Assembly (NCBI GenBank): GCA_020629375.1
Contig: JAHDDK010000029.1
Span: 1,609 to 46,842 of the forward strand
Source: Acidimicrobiales bacterium
GTDB lineage: Bacteria; Actinomycetota; Acidimicrobiia; Acidimicrobiales; SHLQ01
DNA: 45,234 nucleotides
Direction: 5' to 3'
How positions within the stretch are numbered: position 1 is the stretch's first letter; each line of letters begins with the position of its first letter. This document shows positions 34,996 through 43,281 of the stretch, in pieces. The notes beneath the pieces are model-generated. The model was not told the DNA's origin. It saw only the letters and a list, made by a program, of their open reading frames with translations, and did no database searches. The position numbers were made by a program, and so were the translations under genes.

Positions 34996-36393
34996 GTGCC
35001 TGACGTGACCTCGGCGACGCGAGTCGATGTGCCTCGGGCGGTGTGGATCGCCGTCGCCGCTGCGGGCGCGATCACTGCGATCTCGCTCGGGGTCCGGTCG
35101 ACGTTCGGGCTCCTCATCGATCCGATCGTCGACGGACTCGGGACCGACCGGGGGTCCATTTCGCTCGCCATTGCGGTGCAGAACCTCATGTGGGGGTTCA
35201 GCCAGCCGATCGCCGGAGCCATCTCGGATCGGTTCGGAGCGGCTCGCACGCTCGCCGGCGGCGCGTTGCTGTACGCCGTGGCTCTCCTGCTGATGGCGAG
35301 CGCCGACAGCAGCGGCATGGTGTTGCTCTCGGGCGGATTCCTCACGGGCATCGCGATCGGCGCGGCGAGCTTCGCCGTGGCCCTCTCGGCGATCGGGCGA
35401 ATCGCGCCTCCCGAGAAGCGGTCGTTGATGCTTGGGATCGTGAGCGCGGTCGGTTCGATCGGCCAATTCATCTTGATCCCGATCGCCAACCGGTTGCTCG
35501 AGAGCGGCGGCTGGCAGAGCACGGCGCAGGTTTTGGCGATCCTGTGCCTGCCGATTCTGTTGATCGCACCGCTGATCCGGCGGAGTCTCGAGAACCCGCC
35601 ATCGACGGGTGATGCCGAGGACACCGTCACGCGGACGTTGTCATATGACCTCCGGCGGGCGGCGCAGTCCAGCAGCTACCTGATGGTCAACGGCGCATTC
35701 TTCGTGTGCGGCTTCCACGTGACGTTCATCGGGATTCATCTTGTCGGTCATGTCGGCGACCTCGGCATCTCCGGACAGACCGCGAGCACGGCGTTGGCCC
35801 TCATCGGGTTGTTCAATGTGTTCGGCTCGTTGTTCGTCGGCTGGCTCGGCGGTCGAATGGCCTTCACCCACGTGCTCGCCGGCATCTACGGACTCCGGGC
35901 AGTGGTGATCGCCGCCTTTGTACTCGTGCCGATCAGCCCGGCGAGCACGATCGTCTTCGGCATGGCGATCGGGTTGCTCTGGCTTGCGACGGTGCCAATG
36001 ACGTCTGCGATTGTCACGCAGCAATTTGGTCCCGCGAACTCGGGAGCGCTCTTCGGCATCGTCTTCTTGTCGCACCAGCTGGGTTCATTCATCGGCGCAT
36101 GGATGGGCGGCGAAGTCGTCGACGCCACCGGCTCGTATTCGGCGGTTTGGTGGACCGCCGTCGCCCTCGGCGTGATGGCCATGGTGCTCCATCTACTCGT
36201 CGACGAGTCGCCCCTGCCGGATCTGCCGACGGGCCACGATGGATCCGGGCTACGCCTTGCGCCGGGTGCGGCTGCCGCCGTGGCGGTCGTCGGCCTGTCC
36301 ATTGGCCTCGCACTCACACTCGGATTGGCTGATGGGCCAGTGAAAGGCGGTCCGCCTGCGCAGGTGGTTGCATTCTGTAGTCTCATTACATGA
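34996..36393 (+). CDS. Major facilitator superfamily transporter
   Basis: 465 residues with about 12 transmembrane helices plus a short hydrophobic C-terminal segment. The first segment pair holds 'SLGVRSTFGLLIDPIVDGLGTDRGSISLAIAVQNL' and the loop 2-3 'GAISDRFGAARTLAGGAL'. The family resembles the monocarboxylate/oxalate-formate-type MFS proteins common in actinobacteria. The transported compound is unknown. It follows the hydrolase fusion by nine bases and could import that enzyme's substrate or export a product, although it seems to have its own promoter. Its stop overlaps the start of the RTX-like gene (ATGA). Confidence 0.9.
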   Translation: MPDVTSATRVDVPRAVWIAVAAAGAITAISLGVRSTFGLLIDPIVDGLGTDRGSISLAIAVQNLMWGFSQPIAGAISDRFGAARTLAGGALLYAVALLLMASADSSGMVLLSGGFLTGIAIGAASFAVALSAIGRIAPPEKRSLMLGIVSAVGSIGQFILIPIANRLLESGGWQSTAQVLAILCLPILLIAPLIRRSLENPPSTGDAEDTVTRTLSYDLRRAAQSSSYLMVNGAFFVCGFHVTFIGIHLVGHVGDLGISGQTASTALALIGLFNVFGSLFVGWLGGRMAFTHVLAGIYGLRAVVIAAFVLVPISPASTIVFGMAIGLLWLATVPMTSAIVTQQFGPANSGALFGIVFLSHQLGSFIGAWMGGEVVDATGSYSAVWWTAVALGVMAMVLHLLVDESPLPDLPTGHDGSGLRLAPGAAAAVAVVGLSIGLALTLGLADGPVKGGPPAQVVAFCSLIT

Positions 36394-37895
36394 CACACAG
36401 GCGGCATGACATCGGCGGACTTCGACGGCACTCGAGCGTCTGTTCGGGGCTTCTCGGCCTGGCGCTCGTAGCAGTCCTTGCTTCAGCGTCGAGCGCTGGG
36501 GCACAAGCAGACACCGGAACCTTGCGAGTGGAGGTCCGGTACCCCGACGGGAGCTTGGTAGATGATCAGCCGGTCTGCGTGTCCGGCATTTTGGCGACAC
36601 CGGGAGTGGAGATCTTCGGGGTGTCGTTCGGCGCGACGGGAGTCATCGATGGCGCCGTCTCCGAGCGGGAAGTGTTTGCCGGGCTGCCATACACCGTGGC
36701 GGCAGGCGTGTGCGGAGCTCCCGAGAATCCAATCGCTCCGGTCTTCCACAACGGCCGCGGTTTGCAACGCGGCGAGGTTCAGCCGACCGATGCGCTGCTC
36801 AACCCGGTCATCGTGGCGACAGGGGAGCGGCGCACCATCACCTTGACCACGGGGCGCTCCGTTCTGAAGGGGCGGTTTACGTCCGCCGACAGTGGAGGTT
36901 GCTGGGCTACTGCGATCGGCACGCCGACCGGATCTGGCCTGCCGTCATCGCCGCAAGGCATCTTTGACATCGACGGCCAGAACTACGAGATCTTGGTTCC
37001 ACCTGGTCGATACATCGTCAAAGCGATGTGCCCGTTCTCGGAGCCGGTCTTTTGGGGTGGCGCCACTGAGGAGACCGCGTCGGCGATCACGGTGACGCAT
37101 GGTCAGATCGCAGACGGGCTGAACCTTGCGCCGACCCGACTCACCGACAGCGGCGAACCCGACGATCGATCTGTCGGTGTGGTGAGCGCAACGCTCCAGA
37201 CCGCAGAAGATCAACTGACGCCGCATTGCACGGAGCTGTACACCGTTGGTTCCGCGACGCCGATTCGCCGCACCTACACCGCCGCCGCCCGGGAGTGGAC
37301 TGGCGCCGCCGTGCCCTTGGGGTCCTACGAAATGCGGATCGTCGACTGTTACGGAGCGGGGTTCGACCCGGTGTGGGTGCCCGGGTACGCCGATCGTGCC
37401 GGCGCGAGCACGATCGAGGTGTCGCTCGCCCACCCGTTCGACATCTTCATCGACATGACGGCGCCGCTCCGCGACCCGCAGCAGGTCTACCTCTGCGGAG
37501 GTCGAGTCGCCACGATCGTCGGCACGGAAGGCGACGACACGCTCCTCGGTACCCCGGACGACGACGTCATCGTCGGACTTGGCGGGGACGACGTGATCCG
37601 TGGCTTCGACGGCGAGGACTTCATCTGCGGCGGCAATGGCCGAGATCTCCTGGTGGGCGGACAACGTAAAGATCGGCTCTGGGGCGGACCGGGCCGCGAC
37701 GTTTTGCGCGGCGGGCAGGGCAAGGATCGGCTCTACGGCGAACGCAATCGTGATCGACTCATCGGAGGTGGGGGCAATGACTTCTTGGTCGGTGGCCACG
37801 GACCGGGAGATCGCCTCGTCGGCCGCTTGGGCATCGACCGATGCATCGACCCCGAACCCGATACCAGCCGCTCGACGTGTGAGTCAGAAATCTGA
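36390..37895 (+). CDS. Secreted protein with C-terminal RTX-like calcium-binding repeats
   Basis: 501 residues. A Sec-type signal peptide covers about residues 1-38 ('LLGLALVAVLASASSAGAQA'). The middle, about 40-360, is beta-rich with paired cysteines and carboxypeptidase-regulatory-like stretches ('LRVEVRYPDGSLVDDQPVCVSG'), not a family I can name. Residues about 370-480 carry RTX-type nonapeptides: 'GTEGDDTLLGTPDDDVIVG', 'GGDDVIRGFDGEDFICGG', 'GGPGRDVLRGGQGKDRLYG', 'GGGGNDFLVGG'. These should bind calcium outside the cell. RTX proteins of Gram-negatives use type I secretion; here the signal peptide points to Sec export. It is coupled to the MFS gene by ATGA. Confidence 0.85.
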   Translation: MTHRRHDIGGLRRHSSVCSGLLGLALVAVLASASSAGAQADTGTLRVEVRYPDGSLVDDQPVCVSGILATPGVEIFGVSFGATGVIDGAVSEREVFAGLPYTVAAGVCGAPENPIAPVFHNGRGLQRGEVQPTDALLNPVIVATGERRTITLTTGRSVLKGRFTSADSGGCWATAIGTPTGSGLPSSPQGIFDIDGQNYEILVPPGRYIVKAMCPFSEPVFWGGATEETASAITVTHGQIADGLNLAPTRLTDSGEPDDRSVGVVSATLQTAEDQLTPHCTELYTVGSATPIRRTYTAAAREWTGAAVPLGSYEMRIVDCYGAGFDPVWVPGYADRAGASTIEVSLAHPFDIFIDMTAPLRDPQQVYLCGGRVATIVGTEGDDTLLGTPDDDVIVGLGGDDVIRGFDGEDFICGGNGRDLLVGGQRKDRLWGGPGRDVLRGGQGKDRLYGERNRDRLIGGGGNDFLVGGHGPGDRLVGRLGIDRCIDPEPDTSRSTCESEI

Positions 37896-37924
37896 CGACC
37901 CTGAACGGTTGCTGGTCGGGTCGT
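37895..37924. promoter_or_regulatory. 7-bp inverted repeat before bcp
   Basis: ACGACCC (37895-37901) and GGGTCGT (37918-37924) form a perfect inverted repeat with a 16-base spacer. It begins at the RTX stop codon and ends on the first base of the bcp -10 hexamer. It could be an operator or a weak terminator. Confidence 0.4.
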
Positions 37925-37929
37925 AGAGT
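37924..37929 (+). promoter_or_regulatory. Candidate leaderless -10 (TAGAGT) of bcp
   Basis: TAGAGT, six bases, then the ATG at 37936. No Shine-Dalgarno sequence is present. Confidence 0.6.
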
Positions 37930-37935
37930 GCGGTC

Positions 37936-38406
37936 ATGGCAGCCAAACCACAGCCGCTCGAAGCTGGTACGCCGGCCCCCGATTTCACCGCGACGACCCA
38001 CGACGGCACCACGGTGTCGTTGTCGGACTACCGGGGCCGAATGCTTGCGTTGTACTTCTATCCGAAGGACTCGACGTCCGGATGCACCAAACAGGCATGC
38101 AACCTGCAGGAGAACCTCGACGGACTCGCTGAGGCGGGCGTGGCCGTCGTCGGGGTGTCCCCGGACTCGCTTGAAAGCCACGAGAAGTTCTCCGGCAAGC
38201 ACGACCTCTCGTTTCCGCTGATCGCCGACCCGGATCACGAGCTGATCGGTCCCTATGGCGTGTGGGGCGAGAAATCGAACTATGGCAAGACCTACATGGG
38301 TCTGCAGCGCACGACGTTCTTGATCGATGCCGAAGGGGTCATCCAGCACGTCTTCAAGCGGCCCAAGACCAACGCGCATGCCGAAGAGATCCTGAGCAAG
38401 CTGTGA
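37936..38406 (+). CDS. bcp: Thioredoxin-dependent peroxiredoxin (Bcp/PrxQ)
   Basis: 156 residues. The peroxidatic cysteine is Cys50 in 'STSGCTKQACN' and the resolving cysteine Cys55, the five-residue spacing of the alpha PrxQ/BCP group. 'PAPDFTATTHDGTTVSLSDYRGR' and 'VVGVSPDSLESHEKF' are standard. It reduces hydrogen peroxide and organic peroxides with electrons from thioredoxin. Its stop overlaps the GTG start of the oxidoreductase gene (GTGA). Confidence 0.96.
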   Translation: MAAKPQPLEAGTPAPDFTATTHDGTTVSLSDYRGRMLALYFYPKDSTSGCTKQACNLQENLDGLAEAGVAVVGVSPDSLESHEKFSGKHDLSFPLIADPDHELIGPYGVWGEKSNYGKTYMGLQRTTFLIDAEGVIQHVFKRPKTNAHAEEILSKL

Positions 38407-39500
38407 CCGTGAAGATCGGCGTATTCGGCACCAGCTGGTGGGCCGACACGATGTACCTCCCGCCGCTCGCCGCCCACCCGGACTGCGAAGTCGTGGCCGT
38501 GTGCGGGCGCCGGCCGGACCCCGCTGCTGCCTTCGCCGAACAATGGAACGTTCCGAAGTGGTTCGTTGATCCGACCGAGATGCTCGAGACGGTTGAACTG
38601 GATGGCGTCGTCATTGCGACCTCCAACGATGCGCACCACGATCTCGCCCTCGCCGCGATCGAACGTGGCCTGCACGTGTTGTGCGAGAAGCCGCTGGCGA
38701 GGACTGTCGCCGAAGCGAAGGCGATGACGGCGGCAGCGTCCGAGGCCGGCGTGATCACGATGCTGCCGTTCACCTATCACCACATGCCGGTCAACCAATG
38801 GGTGAAGCGGTTGATCGATGACGGCTACATCGGCCGGCCGCTGCACGCCAACATCCGGTACTACACGGACTTCGGGTTCGACGACGCGTATTCGTGGCGT
38901 TTCGACAAGGAACTCGCTGGGAGCGGGATCATCGGCGATCTCGGCGCGCATTGGGTCCACCTGTCGCGCTGGTTGTTGAACTCGACCGAGACCGTGGTGT
39001 CGGCGATGTCGTCGACCTTCGTCGAACGGGGACCGCGTCCCGACGGCTCGGCGTATGAGCCGTGCGAGGACTCCGTCGTGATGAACATCCGGTATGCGTC
39101 GGGGGCCTACGCCTCGTTGCAAACCTCGGCGGTGTGCTGGTCGGGGACGCCGTTCGGGCAGACCCACCATCTCGAGGTCCATGGCACTGAGGGGGCGCTC
39201 CACGCCTTCTGCGACTGGGACACCGTCCAGGAGGTGCGAGGCGTGAAGAAAGGCGACTCGCAACCGGCGCAGATCATTCCGATTCCCGATGAGGTGTGGA
39301 ACGGGGTTCGCCGGGACACGGTGCACAACACCTACCGAGACGTGTTTCGCACGACCGACACGATGACGCGTGCGTGGGTGTCGGCCATCCGAGACGGTGC
39401 ACAAGTTGCGCCGGACTTCGACGAGGGACTCGCCGTCCAACGAGTCCTCGATGCCGCCGTCGAGTCGTCGGCGGGCGAGGGGACCCCGATTCGGCTCTGA
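38403..39500 (+). CDS. Gfo/Idh/MocA-family oxidoreductase
   Basis: 365 residues from a GTG overlapping the bcp stop (a second GTG lies two codons on). The Rossmann nucleotide site is 'KIGVFGTSWWADTMYLPPLAAHP', with the GxGxxG variant GTSWWA. The family lysine is in 'LHVLCEKPLARTVAEA'. The C-terminal dimerisation domain includes 'GDLGAHWVHLSRWLLN' (about residues 180-195), with His in the usual substrate site. It should oxidise or reduce a sugar, inositol or related polyol with NAD(P). The substrate is unknown, and its coupling to a peroxiredoxin is unusual. Confidence 0.9.
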   Translation: MTVKIGVFGTSWWADTMYLPPLAAHPDCEVVAVCGRRPDPAAAFAEQWNVPKWFVDPTEMLETVELDGVVIATSNDAHHDLALAAIERGLHVLCEKPLARTVAEAKAMTAAASEAGVITMLPFTYHHMPVNQWVKRLIDDGYIGRPLHANIRYYTDFGFDDAYSWRFDKELAGSGIIGDLGAHWVHLSRWLLNSTETVVSAMSSTFVERGPRPDGSAYEPCEDSVVMNIRYASGAYASLQTSAVCWSGTPFGQTHHLEVHGTEGALHAFCDWDTVQEVRGVKKGDSQPAQIIPIPDEVWNGVRRDTVHNTYRDVFRTTDTMTRAWVSAIRDGAQVAPDFDEGLAVQRVLDAAVESSAGEGTPIRL

Positions 39501-39568
39501 CCGGGTCGACGGTCACGTAGGCCGAATGGCTCTCTAGCTCGACCACTCGATGGGTCGAAATCTGAGAG

Positions 39569-40105
39569 GTGAAGCACACGACCGTGCCCGAACGGCGACC
39601 CGACGACGAGCTCGCTCGCGCCATCCGCTCTGCGGGCCGGGGCGAGGCGCCCGGTGTCGACTACTTGTGGAACCGGTTTTCTCGGGCGGCCGTGGCGTAC
39701 TCGCTGGTTTGCGGCGATGAGGAGGCGGTCGAAGTCGTGGCTGCAGCGTTCGAACGTGCGGTTGACCAAGTCGCCGACTTGGCTCGGCCAGAGGACTTCG
39801 CCCGACGATTGATCTCCTGCGTGCGTGTGCGCAGCGCCGAGACGGGCGACAGGGGCGCCGAAGGGGTGCCGACTGGCCTCGCCGCGGCGATGAGCGAGAT
39901 CCAGGCATCGGCACTTCTGACGCTCGACCCCGATGATCAACACGTCCTGTTGCTCCGCGTCATCCCCGAGCTGAGCCGAGCCGACGTGGCGATCGTGCTC
40001 GGCAGGTCCGAGGACGATGTCGCTGCCATAGAGGTTCGGGTGCTACGGGCCATCCGCGACGTCGAGCAGGCCGTGCCGACCACGGACTCCGGAGCGCACC
40101 AATGA
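39569..40105 (+). CDS. Degenerate sigma-70-like (ECF-type) protein
   Basis: 178 residues from a GTG at 39569; a GTG at 39584 is as likely, since GAGAGGTGA lies before it. Residues about 28-80 look like sigma region 2 ('YLWNRFSRAAVAYSLVCGDEEAVEVVAAAFERAVDQ'), and about 115-165 like region 4 ('LLTLDPDDQHVLLLRVIPELSRADVAIVLGRSEDDVAAIEVRVLRAIR'). The W-[LF]-[FY]-x-I-A-x-N segment of region 2 that helps melt the -10 element is replaced by 'FARRLISCVRVRSAE'. It may be a divergent ECF factor or a regulator derived from one. Its TGA overlaps the start of a 52-codon gene. Confidence 0.7.
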   Translation: MKHTTVPERRPDDELARAIRSAGRGEAPGVDYLWNRFSRAAVAYSLVCGDEEAVEVVAAAFERAVDQVADLARPEDFARRLISCVRVRSAETGDRGAEGVPTGLAAAMSEIQASALLTLDPDDQHVLLLRVIPELSRADVAIVLGRSEDDVAAIEVRVLRAIRDVEQAVPTTDSGAHQ

Positions 40106-40260
40106 CCGAACGTTCGGATCCCATCGATGAGGCCACAGCAGACCGACTGCTCTCCAGCGACCCAGACATGCTCGACGAGCTGCAGCACCCCGAGGTCACG
40201 GCCTGCGTGAATGAGATTCGCTCATGGGTGCGCAACCTTCCGACTCCTGTCCGGACGTAG
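40102..40260 (+). CDS. Small 52-residue protein coupled to the sigma-like gene
   Basis: An ATG at 40102 overlaps the preceding TGA (ATGA) and opens 52 codons to a TAG at 40258. The peptide is acidic at its start ('DPIDEATADRLLSSDPDMLDELQHPE'), then has one Cys and 'EIRSWVRNLPTPVRT'. It has no transmembrane segment and no zinc motif. Its size and coupling suggest a small partner, perhaps an anti-sigma-like or stabilising peptide for the sigma-like protein. I do not recognise the family. Confidence 0.6.
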   Translation: MTERSDPIDEATADRLLSSDPDMLDELQHPEVTACVNEIRSWVRNLPTPVRT

Positions 40261-40263
40261 CAT
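40258..40263 (+). promoter_or_regulatory. Candidate leaderless -10 (TAGCAT) of the ClC gene
   Basis: TAGCAT overlaps the stop of the 52-codon gene and is followed by six bases and a GTG at 40270. Confidence 0.5.
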
Positions 40264-40269
40264 GCGAGC

Positions 40270-41898
40270 GTGACCAACGGGGCCGTCCGATTCATCGTCT
40301 ATGCCGGCCTCGGAATCGTCATCGGCGGACTCGTCGCGCTGCTCGATTGGATCACGGTCGAAGTGGTCCTGGAGCGGGTGCTCGTCGCCCCGCTGTGGCT
40401 CCAACTGATCCTTCCCTCGATCGGCATGATCGCCGTCGCATTGATCTTGCGAGTGCGACCCGGAACGACCTCATCGACCTCGGACTCCTACATCGCATCG
40501 TTCCACTCGGGTTCGGGCGCCGAGGCGGGATCGTTGCTCCCCAAGCTGACGGCCGCATTCGCCACGATTGGCTCCGGCGGGGCTGTGGGGATGGAGGGTC
40601 CAGCCGTGCTGACGGGTGCGACGCTCGGCCAGACGCTTGGAGATCGCTTGCCGAGGGTCCTAGGAGAGCGGCCTCGACTGGTGTTGTTGGTGGCTGGCGC
40701 AGCCGCAGGCGTGGCCGCCATCTTCAAAGCACCAGCGACCGGCGTGCTCTTCGCCATGGAGTCGCCGTATCGGCGAGACATCTCGCGCCACGGCCTGATT
40801 CCTGCGCTCGTCGCCGCAGCGGCCTCGTATCTGACGTTTGTGGCGTTCCTCGGCGACAAGCCACTGCTCGAGTTCGATCCGGTCGAGGTGACCCTCCAGG
40901 ACGAGATCGTCGCCGCAGTCCTGCTCGGCGTGACCGCAGGGTTTGCGGCGCGGGCCCTTGCGTCATGGTTCAAATGGGCGAAGTCGCTGCACAAGACCTA
41001 CTCGTTCATGCAGCGATTCTGCGTCGCTGGGCTGACCTTCGCGTTGTGTCTGGTGGCGGCGGACGCGCTGGTCGACCGACCACTCACACTCGGGCTCGGC
41101 GCCGAGATGGCAGCCGAGCTGGTGCAAGACCAGGAGGTCACGGTCTTCGTCGCCATCGCGTTGTTCTTCCTCCGGGCCTTAGTGACTGGAGCCACCCTCG
41201 GTGTTGGCGGCGTCGGTGGATTGTTCATCCCGCTCGTCGTCCAGGGCTTGCTGCTTGGTTCGGCCGTCGAGATCCTCGTGAGGGCGCCGACCACCGGCCT
41301 GTATCCGGTGATCGGCCTCGCAGCGGTGCTCGGTGCCGCGTATCGCACGCCGCTCGCCGCGGTTGTGTTTGTCGCCGAGACGACGGGGCGAGCCGAGTTC
41401 GTCATTCCGGCCCTCATCGCGACCGCCATTGCGCAGTCGCTTATGGGAGAGGTGTCGGTATCAGATGGGCAACGATCCGAACGACAGGGACAGCTCGAGA
41501 GACGGCTTGTCGAGCCAGCGGCAGTCGTCATGGTTGACGACATCGGCGTGATCGACCCCGAGGCCACGCTGCTCGACGTCATTGACCAGTACGGCGATCG
41601 GCCCGAGTCGCTCGCGGTTCCGGTGGGCGGGCCGATGTACGAAGGGCTATTGGTCCTCCATGATCTGGCCTCGGCGATGCTCGAACACGGGCCGGACGCC
41701 CGGGCGCGTCTGGCGATGCGTGCTCTGCCGGCCGTCGACGCCGAAGCACCGGCAATCGACGCGGCTCGGTTGATGAATCAGCATGACACCGCGGCGATTG
41801 CGGTCGTCAACGAGCGCAATCGCCCCATCGGGGTGATCTCCACGACGTCGCTCGCCGGTCTCAAGAGTCTCGGTTCGGGGCAAGCCGACTCGATCTGA
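40270..41898 (+). CDS. ClC-family chloride channel or H+/Cl- antiporter with CBS domains
   Basis: 542 residues. About ten hydrophobic segments in residues 1-400. The filter motifs are 'GSGGAVGMEGP' (the Glu of EGP is the gating glutamate) and 'GVGGVGGLFIP' (GxFxP). The usual GSGIP motif is replaced by a divergent 'HSGSGAEAGS' loop, as in a group of actinobacterial ClC proteins. Residues about 415-540 form a pair of CBS domains ('MVDDIGVIDPEATLLDVID', 'NRPIGVISTTSLAG'), which often bind adenine nucleotides. Whether it is a channel or an antiporter cannot be decided here. Confidence 0.92.
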   Translation: MTNGAVRFIVYAGLGIVIGGLVALLDWITVEVVLERVLVAPLWLQLILPSIGMIAVALILRVRPGTTSSTSDSYIASFHSGSGAEAGSLLPKLTAAFATIGSGGAVGMEGPAVLTGATLGQTLGDRLPRVLGERPRLVLLVAGAAAGVAAIFKAPATGVLFAMESPYRRDISRHGLIPALVAAAASYLTFVAFLGDKPLLEFDPVEVTLQDEIVAAVLLGVTAGFAARALASWFKWAKSLHKTYSFMQRFCVAGLTFALCLVAADALVDRPLTLGLGAEMAAELVQDQEVTVFVAIALFFLRALVTGATLGVGGVGGLFIPLVVQGLLLGSAVEILVRAPTTGLYPVIGLAAVLGAAYRTPLAAVVFVAETTGRAEFVIPALIATAIAQSLMGEVSVSDGQRSERQGQLERRLVEPAAVVMVDDIGVIDPEATLLDVIDQYGDRPESLAVPVGGPMYEGLLVLHDLASAMLEHGPDARARLAMRALPAVDAEAPAIDAARLMNQHDTAAIAVVNERNRPIGVISTTSLAGLKSLGSGQADSI

Positions 41899-41912
41899 GA
41901 CGCGGAATCTGA

Positions 41913-42365
41913 TCAGGCGGGGCGGATCTCGTCGAGCAGGATCGAGGTCTGGGTCGACACGACGCCGTCGACTGCCTGGAGGTCTCGGAGGACGACGTCG
42001 CGCATCTCATTCAGGTTTGCTGCTCGGAGCCGCACGATGACGTCGTGTTCGCCCGCGGCGAGTCCGATCCACTCGACCCCGGGAAGGGCGGCGAGCGCCG
42101 CGCTTGTCGATCGCCAGTGGTGCTGTTCGACCCGTAGAAAGGCGAGGGCACACACCGTCAACCCGACTTTGGCCGGATCAACGGTTGCGTGGAATCCCTC
42201 GATGATGCCGTCGTCGCACAGGCGGTCGAACCGGGCGTACGCAGTGGCCCGACCGATGCCAACGTGCTCGGCGAGTGCCGGGATCGAGAGGCGCCCGTCG
42301 TCGACGAGGCGCTCGACGATCGTCCGGTCGATCGGATCAAGAGGTGCGCCTTCCGGGATGTTCAT
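41913..42365 (-). CDS. Lrp/AsnC-family transcriptional regulator
   Basis: 150 residues. The N-terminal helix-turn-helix is 'LDPIDRTIVERLVDDGRLSIPALAEHVGIGRATAYARFDRLCDDGII', followed by an AsnC-type RAM ligand domain ending 'VVSTQTSILLDEIRP'. Such regulators sense amino acids as octamers. It is divergent from the phenylalanine hydroxylase gene over an 85-bp spacer holding palindromic GATGATCATC, so phenylalanine-responsive control of that gene is likely (inference). Confidence 0.93.
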   Translation of the reverse strand: MNIPEGAPLDPIDRTIVERLVDDGRLSIPALAEHVGIGRATAYARFDRLCDDGIIEGFHATVDPAKVGLTVCALAFLRVEQHHWRSTSAALAALPGVEWIGLAAGEHDVIVRLRAANLNEMRDVVLRDLQAVDGVVSTQTSILLDEIRPA

Positions 42366-42372
42366 CTCCTGC

Positions 42373-42378
42373 AGGGTA
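42373..42378 (-). promoter_or_regulatory. Candidate leaderless -10 (TACCCT) of the Lrp-type regulator
   Basis: Minus-strand TACCCT, seven bases, then the ATG at 42365. A CAGGAG directly touching the ATG is too close to act as a ribosome-binding site. Confidence 0.45.
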
Positions 42379-42387
42379 TCGAACTGA

Positions 42388-42426
42388 GATGATCATCTGG
42401 TAATGAGATCAGATCAGGAATGATCA
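42388..42426. promoter_or_regulatory. Candidate Lrp-type operator cluster
   Basis: The 10-bp perfect palindrome GATGATCATC at 42388-42397 is followed by GATCAGATCA at about 42407-42416 and TGATCA at 42421-42426. These repeated GATCA boxes fill the spacer between the regulator and phenylalanine hydroxylase, fitting cooperative binding by an Lrp/AsnC octamer. Confidence 0.5.
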
Positions 42427-42450
42427 GGTGCATTCATGCATCATGGGTGA

Positions 42451-43281
42451 ATGATCGTCAAGACCGAGGCCGCCACGGACGCGGCGTACTGGTCGCGGCG
42501 GGCCTGGTTTGAGGCGCACGCTGCGGGAGCGGGCGCCCAACCAGTGCCCGTCGACTATCTCGACGAGGAACACGCCGTTTGGGCTGCGGTCGTGCCCGCA
42601 CTTCACGAACGTTGGGAACGGCTCGCCGTGCCCGAGGTGCTCGATGCGGCCCGTTCGGTCGAGCTGCCACACGATCGAGTGCCGCAGCTCGATGAGGTGA
42701 CCGAGCGGCTCACGTCGACCGGATTTCGGTTCGAGGCCGTCGCCGGATTGGTACCGGTCGATACCTTCTTCGGCGCATTGGCCGACCGACGATTCCTGTC
42801 GACGCAGTACCTGCGTCATCCGTCTTCGCCGCTCTACACCGAGGAGCCCGATGTCGTTCACGAGGTCGTCGGCCACGGGACACTTCTCGCAGACTCGGGG
42901 CTGGCTTCGCTCCATGTTGCGGCTGGTGAGGCGATCCTTCGCTGTGACGAGCCGGCAGCCCGCCAGTTCGTGGCCGACGTGTTTTGGTTCAGTGTGGAGT
43001 TCGGGGTCGTTCGTGCGAGCGACGGGACGACCCGGGCATGGGGCGCCGGCGTGCTCTCCTCGGTCGCCGAGCTCGACCATCTCGAACGGGTCACGGTCCG
43101 GCCCATCGACATCGACGAGATGGGTGGCCAGGCGTATCGAATCGACCAGGTGCAGCCTGTTCTGTTTGGAGCCGAATCGCTTACCCACGCCATCGATGTT
43201 GTCGGGACGTTCTTCGAGGCAGCGACGAATGAGAACGTGTTGCGGCGCCTTCAGGCCCAGCGTCCGTCTGCGGTGGCCTGA
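42451..43281 (+). CDS. phhA: Phenylalanine 4-monooxygenase
   Basis: 276 residues, the bacterial single-domain length. The iron ligands are in 'PDVVHEVVGHGTLLAD' (HExxxH arrangement) with the Glu in 'FWFSVEFGVV'. 'AVWAAVVPALHERWERLA' and 'TGFRFEAVAGLVPVDTFFGALADRRFLSTQYLRH' are family hallmarks. It converts phenylalanine to tyrosine with tetrahydrobiopterin and oxygen. No pterin-4a-carbinolamine dehydratase gene is in the window. A hexamer CATCAT six bases before the ATG sits where the leaderless -10 is in neighbouring genes but lacks the first T. Its 3' end overlaps the convergent paaX gene by 31 bases. Confidence 0.95.
   Translation: MIVKTEAATDAAYWSRRAWFEAHAAGAGAQPVPVDYLDEEHAVWAAVVPALHERWERLAVPEVLDAARSVELPHDRVPQLDEVTERLTSTGFRFEAVAGLVPVDTFFGALADRRFLSTQYLRHPSSPLYTEEPDVVHEVVGHGTLLADSGLASLHVAAGEAILRCDEPAARQFVADVFWFSVEFGVVRASDGTTRAWGAGVLSSVAELDHLERVTVRPIDIDEMGGQAYRIDQVQPVLFGAESLTHAIDVVGTFFEAATNENVLRRLQAQRPSAVA

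Noticed and set aside
30322..36393. A natural-product biosynthetic cluster (SDR, P450, MFS, hydrolase)
   Set aside because: There is no synthase, carrier protein, terpene or peptide core gene; the mix fits catabolism better.
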